Assembly: GCA_964583165.1 (NCBI GenBank)
Contig: CAZOVK010000001.1
Span: forward strand, 1 to 64,000
DNA length: 64,000 nucleotides
Reading direction: 5' to 3'
Origin: CAZOVK01 sp964583165
GTDB taxonomy: Bacteria; Bacillota; Clostridia; Lachnospirales; WRAX01
The notes under the pieces were generated by a model. It saw only the letters and a list, made by a program, of their open reading frames with translations. It was not told the DNA's origin and searched no databases. This document shows positions 26,605 to 34,585 of this stretch, piece by piece (the first letter of the stretch is position 1; each line of letters starts with the position of its first letter). Both the position numbers and the translations under genes were made by a program.

Positions 26605-27078
26605 TTAAACCTTTTTGCCCCTTGTGTGGTCGTCGGGGTTAAACTCGGTAGGATTCCCGAGCCTGTCATACGTAAGCCCTGAATAGACCTTAGGAACGCT
26701 CTCGAACAACGCGGCGGCGTTTGATGTTTCTGATACTTGTTTCCAGCCGTCGTGTAGGGTTGTCAGGAGTTTGTGGGCATCGGAAAGCGATTTGTCGCGC
26801 TTGTCTGAATCGGCGGTTAACCCTGCTGTTATCAGAAGCCCGTTTACGTAGCGGTATATCTCCATTAGTGGGGTCGAAAACTCTATGCCCATATCGAGCC
26901 CCGCCATGAGTTCGAACAGGCAGTCTTTGGCTTTCTCGATAAACGCGTCAAAATCGTCACCGCCGGAGTTCTGCGCCGATTCTATGGCGTTTAGTGTCAG
27001 TTCGTAGGTTATTACTACCAGTTGTGCGGGATTGGCCTGCGCTATCCTTAGCGCGTAGTCTGAGTTGGTCAGTTTCAT
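26605..27078 (-). CDS. fliS: FliS-like flagellar export chaperone
   Basis: A 157-residue helical protein. The N-terminal pattern (SDYALRIAQANPAQLVVITYELTLNAIESA) matches FliS, where a short leader is followed by xSPxxLxxxLYxxALxxIxxA. FliS binds unfolded flagellin and prevents early polymerisation. The second half is more diverged, with an acidic C-terminus. ATG at 27078 has AAAGG upstream; an in-frame start further up would include a hairpin region. The neighbouring large gene also looks flagellar. No flagellin gene is in the window. Confidence 0.72.
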   Translation of the reverse strand: MKLTNSDYALRIAQANPAQLVVITYELTLNAIESAQNSGGDDFDAFIEKAKDCLFELMAGLDMGIEFSTPLMEIYRYVNGLLITAGLTADSDKRDKSLSDAHKLLTTLHDGWKQVSETSNAAALFESVPKVYSGLTYDRLGNPTEFNPDDHTRGKKV

Positions 27079-27105
27079 GGTAAACCTTTCATACGTTGGG
27101 GTTAT

Positions 27106-27121
27106 GCCGCCCAAAGGCGGC
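27106..27121. repeat. GC-rich hairpin upstream of fliS
   Basis: GCCGCC and GGCGGC form a perfect 6-base stem with loop CAAA in the 62-base gap between the large protein's stop and fliS. There is no T-run, so it is not a normal terminator; it may tune read-through or mRNA stability. Confidence 0.45.
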
Positions 27122-27140
27122 AACCTCTACGGGATATTTG

Positions 27141-29885
27141 CTAAATTGTTCTGCTTGTATCTTCGATATACGCTGCAATCCCTGCGATAAGTTTAGCCGC
27201 ATGTTCGGGCATTGCGCCGCCTGTTTGGGTAAGCTTGACGCGTGTCGTGTCTGCACTTAGGAAAACAGTTGGGTCGGTTTCGTTAAGTTTTTGCGCCAGT
27301 TCGGTGTTTGTTGAGCTGAAACGGACGGTTACGCTTTGGTATTCTGTTGTGGTTAGGTCTATGGCTATATCGCCGTTTTGTGGTGTTCGTAAAAACATGC
27401 GGATTGAGGACACACTCTCGCTTTGGATATGCGCGAAGAGCTCAATATCAGCCGTTTTGCTGCCGATTGATACGGGCAGACGAAACGCCTTGCCTGTTTC
27501 GTATAGGAATTCTTGCAGTTTGAGTGCGCGGCGTGTTGCGTCTATGCGCTCGATTTTTTCGGGTGGCGCGTCTTTCATGGCGTTTATTAAGTCGTTGTCA
27601 ATACGCGCGAAGACGGTTTCTATATCGTTTTCGTTGAGTTCGTCTGCTGTTATGGCAATTTCGGCGTCAATCGCGTCAATCTCGCGCGAGAAGAAGTCGG
27701 GGTCGTCCGAATACTGTTTCGCCGCGTTTAATGCGCCTAAGGTCAGCGGTATGCCTGTTTGGGCGGCGTAGTTTAGGCTTTGCGGCGAGCGCGTAAAGCC
27801 GGACAGATACGCCGCGATTTTGCTTTCTAGGGCGGCGGTGTTAGTTTGGGGCGGTTGTTCGCTTTCTAACTTACTTATCAGTGTTTCCAGCGGAATGTCT
27901 TGATATTCGGGGTTGTTCTCAATGACTTTTGCGGCGGCTTGCGCGTTCATAAAGCGGTCTAGCCGCCCAAGAATCGTATTGTTATATTGTACAACCGCGC
28001 GGGTATTGCCGTCAACAGAAATATCTTGACCGCGCTTGATGGTTTTGGCTGTTTTGGCGGCTTCTATGAGGTGACGGAGGGTGGGCTCTTTTTGTTGCGA
28101 AAGCAGTACTGCCGCCGCATTGCCGTTTTCTAGACTGTTCAGAAGTTGGTAGAGGGCGATTACGGCGTTATCTGTTTCGGGGTTTATGTCGTTGCCGTTT
28201 TGGGTGCGCCATTCGATTATACGTTCGGCGGCCGAATCGGCGGCCTTGCCCTTGTTTTCAGTGTCGAATGCGTCAAGGGTTTCTAGGAGTTCATCCAGCG
28301 GCATGTTCAGTATGTCGGCGCCCGACTTCATAGCGGCAATGGCCGACGCGGGCGTTGTCCGCTTCGCGACTTCTGAAATACGCGCATCCAGCGCTTTGAC
28401 TGACATGATGTTGTCAAAGGTTATGTCAATGCCGTTCACGCTTAAAATACGTGCGGCGCGGATGTTTTGGTCGGTTGCGGAGAGTTCCAGCGATTCAACT
28501 ATCGGCGCGAGTTGTTCGGCTACTTTGGCGAACCTGTCGCCGTAACGCGGGTTCACGACGGCTTCAAAGCGTTGATATTCTTCGGCGCGTGCGCGGAAGG
28601 CGCGTGAAGATTCTTGCGCATTTTCGGCTTCGTTGACAGATTTAGCGATTTCATTGACTGTTTCGGCGCGATTGCCGTTTAATATGTCGGCGAACGCGTT
28701 GTATGTTACGCGTGAAAGCATATTCACGCGGTCGAGGGTTCGCTCGATGCGGCTTATGTTCTCGAATGTCGGCGTTTCGCCATACAAAAACAGCTCGCGA
28801 GCCAAAACCTGTTGGCGTTCTGTGAGGTTCTGAACGGTTTCTGAAATCGCCGTTGTGTCAAGACCGAAACGCGCCGCCGATTCAAATGTGAGCTTGGCCG
28901 TAAGTTGGGCGGTTTTAAGGCGTTCGGTGATTTCTTGTAGAAGCAATTTGCGCGGGTTATTGCCTTCGTTTTTATATTCTCTAAGGGCGGTTATAACCGC
29001 CTTTTCTTCAAGCTTAGGGAAGTTTAGCAGTGTTTCTGCTTTCTCAATATTTTCTTGGTCAATGGGCAGGTCGTTTTCAAGCAGAAACTCCGCGTTTTCA
29101 AGATTTTCTTCTGTTATGGGGATGTTTTGGCTTTCAAGGTGCTTATGAAGTTTTCCGCGCATGTCGCGCGAAACGGTTTGCCCGCCGTTTTGGGGGGCAT
29201 GGCGTTTGGCTGTATAGACGTTTTCAACCGTAAGTGGTCTTTCCGTGCGTATCACGGCGGCGGCTTGAGCACGGGTTATGCCTTGAATGTCTTTAACAGC
29301 GGTTTCGGCGAAATCGGGTGTATCGGGAACAGGCTTTGCCGAAGCGGCGTTCACGGCTGAATTTAGCATATTCAGGCTTATGTTGTGCAGGGCGATACCG
29401 CTGTTCGCGATAAGGGCTACAGCTTCGCCCGTTAGGTTTTGTGCGCCGTTTTCAGCCAAACGCCTAAGCCGCGCCGCCGCTTGTCTAACGCGTGATTGCT
29501 CGTCAAGCCCCAGAACACGCTTTGTGCGACCTTGCAGGCTGTTGTCTAATTCGTCTTTTATGGCCTTGGGTGAAAGTTGTTTAGTGGTGTCGCGGCTCAT
29601 GCGCTGTGATTCTGATTTCGTAAAGATTTGTTTGAGCGCAAGCCCGTCCTTGCCGCCGCTGACGACTTCAAAACTGACCTCGTCGCCCGCTTCGCCGACA
29701 ATACTTTTTGCGTCAACCTCGAAGCGTTGTTCCTTGCCGCCGATTTCAAGCAGAAACGCCGCCTTTTCGGCGGTTTTGGTGACAATGAAGCCGTTTAGAA
29801 CCGTGCCTTTGGCGGGGGATTCGCCGTTACTGTTTGTGCGAGAATTTATCTGAATTTGTGATTGACCTCTGATTTGGTTTATCAT
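27141..29885 (-). CDS. Large repeat-containing protein, probably flagellum-associated (DUF6240-like)
   Basis: A 914-residue protein without signal peptide or membrane helix. The N-terminal 65 residues look like a small beta domain (GTVLNGFIVTKTAEKAAFLLEIGG). The middle is helical and contains a recurring motif of the form G-[I/L]-[P/D]-[I/L]-T-x-[E/D]-N-[I/L] about once per 60-100 residues: IPITEENLENA, LPIDQENIEKA, ETPTFENISRI, IDITFDNIMSV, IPLTLGALNAA. The last 130 residues turn beta-rich (RLPVSIGSKTADIELFAHIQ, YQSVTVRFSST), recalling the C-terminal domain of FliK hook-length proteins. This fits a clostridial family next to flagellar genes (DUF6240 from memory). It heads the operon with fliS. 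Role unknown. Confidence 0.6.
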   Translation of the reverse strand: MINQIRGQSQIQINSRTNSNGESPAKGTVLNGFIVTKTAEKAAFLLEIGGKEQRFEVDAKSIVGEAGDEVSFEVVSGGKDGLALKQIFTKSESQRMSRDTTKQLSPKAIKDELDNSLQGRTKRVLGLDEQSRVRQAAARLRRLAENGAQNLTGEAVALIANSGIALHNISLNMLNSAVNAASAKPVPDTPDFAETAVKDIQGITRAQAAAVIRTERPLTVENVYTAKRHAPQNGGQTVSRDMRGKLHKHLESQNIPITEENLENAEFLLENDLPIDQENIEKAETLLNFPKLEEKAVITALREYKNEGNNPRKLLLQEITERLKTAQLTAKLTFESAARFGLDTTAISETVQNLTERQQVLARELFLYGETPTFENISRIERTLDRVNMLSRVTYNAFADILNGNRAETVNEIAKSVNEAENAQESSRAFRARAEEYQRFEAVVNPRYGDRFAKVAEQLAPIVESLELSATDQNIRAARILSVNGIDITFDNIMSVKALDARISEVAKRTTPASAIAAMKSGADILNMPLDELLETLDAFDTENKGKAADSAAERIIEWRTQNGNDINPETDNAVIALYQLLNSLENGNAAAVLLSQQKEPTLRHLIEAAKTAKTIKRGQDISVDGNTRAVVQYNNTILGRLDRFMNAQAAAKVIENNPEYQDIPLETLISKLESEQPPQTNTAALESKIAAYLSGFTRSPQSLNYAAQTGIPLTLGALNAAKQYSDDPDFFSREIDAIDAEIAITADELNENDIETVFARIDNDLINAMKDAPPEKIERIDATRRALKLQEFLYETGKAFRLPVSIGSKTADIELFAHIQSESVSSIRMFLRTPQNGDIAIDLTTTEYQSVTVRFSSTNTELAQKLNETDPTVFLSADTTRVKLTQTGGAMPEHAAKLIAGIAAYIEDTSRTI

Positions 29886-29939
29886 GATTACCTCCGATTC
29901 CTACATTACATATTTCGTAAGAAAAGGCGAAAAAGTTAA

Positions 29940-29968
29940 TTGCAATTTGTGAAGTTTCATATTATAAT
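29940..29968 (+). promoter_or_regulatory. Sigma-A promoter of the V-ATPase block
   Basis: TTGCAA (29940-29945) and a perfect TATAAT (29963-29968) are spaced by 17 bases. The transcript would start near 29975, about 24 bases before the first ATG of the nine-gene ATPase cluster. It is the only clear promoter I see before the end of the rnf genes at 44.3 kb. Confidence 0.72.
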
Positions 29969-29998
29969 TGCCTTACAAACTAAAATTGGGTGATTCTT

Positions 29999-30307
29999 AT
30001 GATTGAGGCGGTACGGACAGTTTTGGAAGCGGAAAACGCGGCGAACGATATTCTAAAGGCCGCCCGTCAGAGTGAGCGCGAGATTTTGCAGAGGGCGAAT
30101 GAGACGGCGCGGCGAATGGAAGAAGAGTACATAGAGTCTATGAAGGTCTTACGCGGTGAGTGTATGGCGGCGGCTTTAGCAGAAGCTGAAGCCGAGCTTG
30201 CGGTTTTGAGAGCCGAAACGGAAAGTTTCGCGACGGCTGACGTGCCGCGCGAGAAGATGGATTCTGCCGTGAACTATTGTATCGGGAGGGTGCTCTATGG
30301 CGATTGA
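29999..30307 (+). CDS. V-type ATPase small peripheral-stalk subunit (G/H)
   Basis: A 102-residue, highly charged, almost entirely helical protein (EAENAANDILKAARQSEREI) that matches the small coiled-coil subunit G/H of bacterial and archaeal V/A-ATPases. It pairs with subunit E to form the peripheral stalk that holds the catalytic head still. ATG at 29999 is preceded by GGGTGAT; GTG at 29990 is an alternative. It overlaps the start of the subunit I gene by 11 bases. Confidence 0.82.
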   Translation: MIEAVRTVLEAENAANDILKAARQSEREILQRANETARRMEEEYIESMKVLRGECMAAALAEAEAELAVLRAETESFATADVPREKMDSAVNYCIGRVLYGD

Positions 30308-32249
30308 GCGCATGAAGGCGTTCACATTGCTTATGCCAGCCAATCGCCGAAAGGAGTTGTTAAAGCAACTCCAGCGTTTGGAGATGGTTCACTTTCGCGA
30401 TTTGGGGAAGGACGAAGGGGAAGGGCTGACGCGCCTTCCGCTTGACATTGACGCGACGCGAATCGATGAGCGCATAAGTAAGCTTTCTTACCTGATAAAC
30501 AACGTGAAACCGCCCGAACGCCCAAAAGGGTTAAAGGGCATGATGACACCGCAGCGCGCCTTAGATTACGATACGTTTGACAGATACATCGATTTTGAGT
30601 TTCAGAGCGTGTATGACACGGTGAATGAGATTCAGGCTGAGATAGCGGCGAAGAAGGCGGAGATTGCAAGGCTTAGCGGCGAAAATGAGCAACTGTCGCC
30701 TTGGCGCAAGTTGGACGTTTGTAAACAGGATTTAGGAGCGCGGACGGCATCTGTTATGCTCGGAACGGTTCAGACAAGTGGCTTGGCGGTCTTTCGTGAA
30801 GCTGTCGAAACGCAAGTGCCTACCGCGTTCATCGAGGTTTTGGGCGCGGGGAGAAGTGACACGGCGTTTGCGTTACTCTGCCACAGGAGCACGGAAGAGG
30901 AAATAACACGCATATCTAAAGCTTCGGGCGTTTCTAGTGTAAACATGTTTGAGAAACTGCCCGAAAAGACAATTGCTGCGAATAATGAACGGATTAAAAC
31001 ACTCACAGACGAAATAAACACATTGGGTGACAGTTTTGCGGGGTTCACAGCGCAATACGACGACTTTGTGATAGCGCGTGAATGCGCGCAGACGGCATTG
31101 GCGCGGGCGAATGCAAACGAGCGGTTTCTTGCCACGGGGAACACTGTATGGCTTGCGGGTTGGTACCCAGCTGTTCGGCATGACGAGTTTGAAAAAGCCG
31201 TGCGAACTGCTTGCGGTGATTCTTACTACCTCGAAACGCTTGACGTTGAGAAAGATGACAACGATGTTCCCATTAAACTAAAGAACAATCGCGTATTTGA
31301 AGCATTTGAGGACATCACGGCCATGTATTCCATGCCGCATTATAACGAGATTGACCCAACACCTGTGCTTGCGCCGTTTTATTGGCTGTTTTTCGGGCTG
31401 ATGGTGGGTGATATGGGGTACGGGTTGATACTGATTGCGGCGACGGCTTTTGCGCTTAGGTTTCTGCACTTCAAGCCCGGTATGCGGCGCATGATTCGCT
31501 TCTTCTTCATTCTGGGCTTCGGCGTGATTTTGGGCGGGGCGGCATATGGGAGTTTCTTCGGCTACACGGTATTCACGCCGATTCAAGCGGCTGACGGTAC
31601 GTTTAAGGCGATACTCGATTCACAACTCGATATTGTAACCATGTTGATTTTCTCGGTAGCTTTGGGAGCGGCGCAGATTATCTTTGCGTTACTTGTTAAA
31701 GGATATATGCTGATTCGTGACGGAAAGTTTATTGACGCGTTGTTTGACGCGGGCTTCTGGCTCGTGACGATAATCGGCGGGTTGGGTATGCTCGTTTCAA
31801 CGACGGGCATGTTGCCTGAGAGTATATCGGGGGCGGTTGGCTGGGTTTTTCTCGCGGGTGTGATTGGCTTGGCGGCGACACAGGGGCGTTCTTCAAAGTC
31901 TATCGGCGGGAAGTTGGCGCAGGGGCTTTATGCGGTTTATGGTTTGTCGGGTTATGTGGGTGATTTGGTGTCATATACGCGTATAACCGCGCTGGCGCTG
32001 TCGGGGGCGTATATCGCCTTCTCGTTCAACCTCATGGCGACACTTTTACCCGCAGGCATCATCCGCATTATCGGCGGCGCGATTATCTTCTTGTTGGGTC
32101 AGACGCTAAACCTCGGGCTTTCGTGCCTCGGCGCGTATGTCCACAGTTGTCGGCTACAGTATGTCGAATATTTCAGTAAGTTTTATGAGGGCGGCGGTGT
32201 TCAATACAAGCCGCTTGATTACAAAAATAGCGCTGTAGAGATTAAATAA
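30297..32249 (+). CDS. ntpI: V-type ATPase subunit I (membrane stator)
   Basis: A 650-residue subunit, equivalent to eukaryotic Vo subunit a. The N-terminal half (about 1-345) is soluble, alpha/beta plus coiled coil, and bends to contact the peripheral stalks; the C-terminal half has about eight membrane helices starting near PFYWLFFGLMVGDMGYGL. The ion half-channels lie here, with the essential Arg expected in the late SYTRITALALSGAYIAF helix. Length and domain layout are normal for the family. Confidence 0.94.
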   Translation: MAIERMKAFTLLMPANRRKELLKQLQRLEMVHFRDLGKDEGEGLTRLPLDIDATRIDERISKLSYLINNVKPPERPKGLKGMMTPQRALDYDTFDRYIDFEFQSVYDTVNEIQAEIAAKKAEIARLSGENEQLSPWRKLDVCKQDLGARTASVMLGTVQTSGLAVFREAVETQVPTAFIEVLGAGRSDTAFALLCHRSTEEEITRISKASGVSSVNMFEKLPEKTIAANNERIKTLTDEINTLGDSFAGFTAQYDDFVIARECAQTALARANANERFLATGNTVWLAGWYPAVRHDEFEKAVRTACGDSYYLETLDVEKDDNDVPIKLKNNRVFEAFEDITAMYSMPHYNEIDPTPVLAPFYWLFFGLMVGDMGYGLILIAATAFALRFLHFKPGMRRMIRFFFILGFGVILGGAAYGSFFGYTVFTPIQAADGTFKAILDSQLDIVTMLIFSVALGAAQIIFALLVKGYMLIRDGKFIDALFDAGFWLVTIIGGLGMLVSTTGMLPESISGAVGWVFLAGVIGLAATQGRSSKSIGGKLAQGLYAVYGLSGYVGDLVSYTRITALALSGAYIAFSFNLMATLLPAGIIRIIGGAIIFLLGQTLNLGLSCLGAYVHSCRLQYVEYFSKFYEGGGVQYKPLDYKNSAVEIK

Positions 32250-32261
32250 GGGGGGCAAACT

Positions 32262-32750
32262 ATGTTACAGGGTATTTCTGATTTCTTCTCGTCAAACGGG
32301 GGCGTGATTTTCACGACAATCGGCGCTGTCATCGCCATTTTCTTGGCGGGTATCGGTTCGGCGCGGGGGTGTGGGCTTGTGGGCAAGACCGCCACGGGCA
32401 TTATCACGGAGGAGCCCGAGAAGTTCGGCAAGGCGCTGATTCTTCAGTTATTGCCGGGCACACAGGGGTTGTATGGCTTCATTATCGGCTTTTTGATTGC
32501 GCTGAAGCTGACAACCGATACCATCAGTACGGCGCAGGGGCTTTACTTGATGTTCGCGGCGTTACCTGTCGCGATTGTTGGGTATAAATCGGCGTTGTTA
32601 CAGGCCGAAGTCGCCACGGCGGGTTTACAGATTCTTGCGAAGAACCCCGACCAGAACACAAAGGGTATCATCATGGCGGCCATTGTTGAAACATACGCGA
32701 TTCTGGGTTTCGTAGCGTCGATTATCATGGTATTCGTTACATATAAATAG
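32262..32750 (+). CDS. ntpK: V-type ATPase rotor subunit K with Na+-binding signature
   Basis: A 162-residue proteolipid of four membrane helices, a duplicated c-subunit. It closely resembles Enterococcus hirae NtpK (LILQLLPGTQGLYGF, QILAKNPDQNTKGII, VETYAILGF). The known Na+ ligands of NtpK are Leu61, Thr64, Gln65, Gln110 and Glu139; the aligned residues here are Leu64, Thr67, Gln68, Gln114 and Glu143, all identical. This strongly suggests Na+ rather than H+ coupling. The single carboxylate per hairpin pair is in the second half only, as in NtpK. It lies 12 bases after subunit I. Confidence 0.95.
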   Translation: MLQGISDFFSSNGGVIFTTIGAVIAIFLAGIGSARGCGLVGKTATGIITEEPEKFGKALILQLLPGTQGLYGFIIGFLIALKLTTDTISTAQGLYLMFAALPVAIVGYKSALLQAEVATAGLQILAKNPDQNTKGIIMAAIVETYAILGFVASIIMVFVTYK

Positions 32751-32779
32751 GAAGACATCATTCCGGTTAGGGGGCGTTT

Positions 32780-33343
32780 ATGTCATCCTTAGAGCAACTC
32801 ACAAAGACAATTATAGATGACGCGAAAGCAGAAGCGGCGCGCATAGAAGCGGCGGCGCATGAATCGGCTGACGCGGTTTTGGCGCAGAAACGCGCTGAAC
32901 TTGACACCTTGCGTGAAATTGAGCAGGCGCGGATTGACAAGGACGCGCACGCGGCGTCGCAACGCCTAAAAGCGCAGGAGCAGACGCGAGCGCGCGACAA
33001 AAAACTCATGGCGAAACAGAACATGCTTGACGAAGTGTTTGACAATGCGCTAAGTAGAATGAACAACATGAATATGGCCGATTTCGCGGAGTATGTCGAA
33101 AAGACCCTTGCCCACAAGAACCTCGGCGGCGGTCAACTCATTCTGCCCGAAAGCCATATCGGGCTTGACACGGCGGCGCTCAGTAAGAAACTCGGCAACG
33201 TTATAACGAAACACCAGACACGCCGCACGAGTGGCGGGTTTATCTTCGTCGCGGGTGGGGTTGAATATAACAACACGTTTGCCGACCTGCTAAATTATTA
33301 CCGCGACGAACTCGAAGCCGCCGTCAGTCAAATGATTTTCTAA
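32780..33343 (+). CDS. ntpE: V-type ATPase subunit E
   Basis: A 187-residue peripheral-stalk subunit. The first 100 residues form a long charged helix (DDAKAEAARIEAAAHESADAV) that coils with subunit G/H; the C-terminal domain is the compact alpha/beta head that sits on the catalytic hexamer (TRRTSGGFIFVAGGVEYNN is typical of the family). ATG at 32780 follows AGGGGGC. Confidence 0.9.
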   Translation: MSSLEQLTKTIIDDAKAEAARIEAAAHESADAVLAQKRAELDTLREIEQARIDKDAHAASQRLKAQEQTRARDKKLMAKQNMLDEVFDNALSRMNNMNMADFAEYVEKTLAHKNLGGGQLILPESHIGLDTAALSKKLGNVITKHQTRRTSGGFIFVAGGVEYNNTFADLLNYYRDELEAAVSQMIF

Positions 33344-33354
33344 AGGGGGCGCGT

Positions 33355-34215
33355 ATGATAAAGAACTACCAAGAGTACGCGCAGCCCACGGGCATTATTC
33401 GTATGCTCGAAAAGAAGCTTTTGACGGACGTTGATTTCAAGCGGATGATGAGCCTTGACGCGCAAGAGGCGCGGTGGCTGGTGAAGGCGAATTACATGCC
33501 TGAATTAGACACTACGAGTATCGGAGCGGCCGTTAAATCGCTCGAAGCCGAACTCCCGAGAATTTACACGCTGATGTATGAACTGTCGCCTGACGCGATT
33601 ATTGTAGATATTCCACGGCAGGTGTATGTTTACCATAACGCCAGAGTTGTAAAGAAGGCCGCGATTACGGGCGGGAATGCGGATAATTTGCTGATTATGG
33701 GCGAATATGGCGATAATTCGCTCGAATTACCCGACATAACAGACCCGCAGAAGCTGGATATTGAGATTGACAGGCAACGCCTTACGAAACAGCTTGAAAT
33801 GGCTGAAAGTACGGGCGTTGAGTATATAATCGAATACTACAAGTTGTGTATAGACTTTTATAACTTAAAAGCGTTCTTTCGCGCGAGAGCCGTCAAACGA
33901 CCTACACTTGATATGCTCATAGACGGAGGGCATGTGGATGTCGCGCTATACCGCGAACTATGGGATAAACCCACAAATGCCGTAAAAGAAAAACTTTACT
34001 ACAAGTATTACGGCAAGTGGGCGGCTGAGGGCATAGACAAGACAGAATCCGCCGCGAGAATGGCGGCGTTTGAAGCCGTTTTCGACGGTGTGTTGTCAGA
34101 ACATATCGCGAAGGCGCGCTATGTGGGCTTTGGCCCCGAGGTTATTTTCGCGTTTATAATCGCGAAAGAGAACGAACTCAAACAATTTAGACGTATTATC
34201 GGGAAACGTGCGTAA
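33355..34215 (+). CDS. ntpC: V-type ATPase subunit C (rotor adaptor, d-type)
   Basis: A 286-residue soluble helical subunit, the bacterial counterpart of subunit d, which joins the central stalk to the K ring. It is somewhat shorter than the typical 320-340 residues. Family features are the YKLCIDFYNLKAFFRARAV stretch and the C-terminal GFGPEVIFAFIIAKENE. The start follows GGGGGCGCGT with 11 bases from subunit E. Confidence 0.9.
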   Translation: MIKNYQEYAQPTGIIRMLEKKLLTDVDFKRMMSLDAQEARWLVKANYMPELDTTSIGAAVKSLEAELPRIYTLMYELSPDAIIVDIPRQVYVYHNARVVKKAAITGGNADNLLIMGEYGDNSLELPDITDPQKLDIEIDRQRLTKQLEMAESTGVEYIIEYYKLCIDFYNLKAFFRARAVKRPTLDMLIDGGHVDVALYRELWDKPTNAVKEKLYYKYYGKWAAEGIDKTESAARMAAFEAVFDGVLSEHIAKARYVGFGPEVIFAFIIAKENELKQFRRIIGKRA

Positions 34216-34226
34216 GGGGGTACTCC

Positions 34227-34550
34227 ATGTCTGACAAGAATAAAATCGGCGCAATCGGCGACGCGGAGTCCGTTTTGGTGTTCAAGGCGTTTGGCGTGAG
34301 CGTGTTTGAAGCGACTGCCGATAATGCCGCCGAGTGTCGCCACGTCGTTGACATGTGGGCGAAGCAGGGCTATTCTGTCATCTTCATCACGGAGGAAGCC
34401 GCCGCCCCCATCGAAAGCACGATAGACCGCTACACGCGCGCTATGTACCCCGCCATAATCCCGATACCATCGGTTTCGGGCAGTAGCGGGCTTGCGCTCG
34501 AACGCATACGCAAAAACGTAGAAAAGGCAGTCGGCATGAATATCCTGTAG
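34227..34550 (+). CDS. ntpG: V-type ATPase subunit F
   Basis: A 107-residue Rossmann-like subunit (IGAIGDAESVLVFKAFGVSV, YSVIFITEEAA, PAIIPIPSVSGS) that binds subunit D in the central rotor and can modulate ATP hydrolysis. In Enterococcus this gene is called ntpG. ATG at 34227 follows AAGGGGGTACTCC. Confidence 0.92.
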   Translation: MSDKNKIGAIGDAESVLVFKAFGVSVFEATADNAAECRHVVDMWAKQGYSVIFITEEAAAPIESTIDRYTRAMYPAIIPIPSVSGSSGLALERIRKNVEKAVGMNIL

Positions 34551-34585
34551 GGGCGCTTAGGCGTTCGCAAGGAATAGGTGATAAT

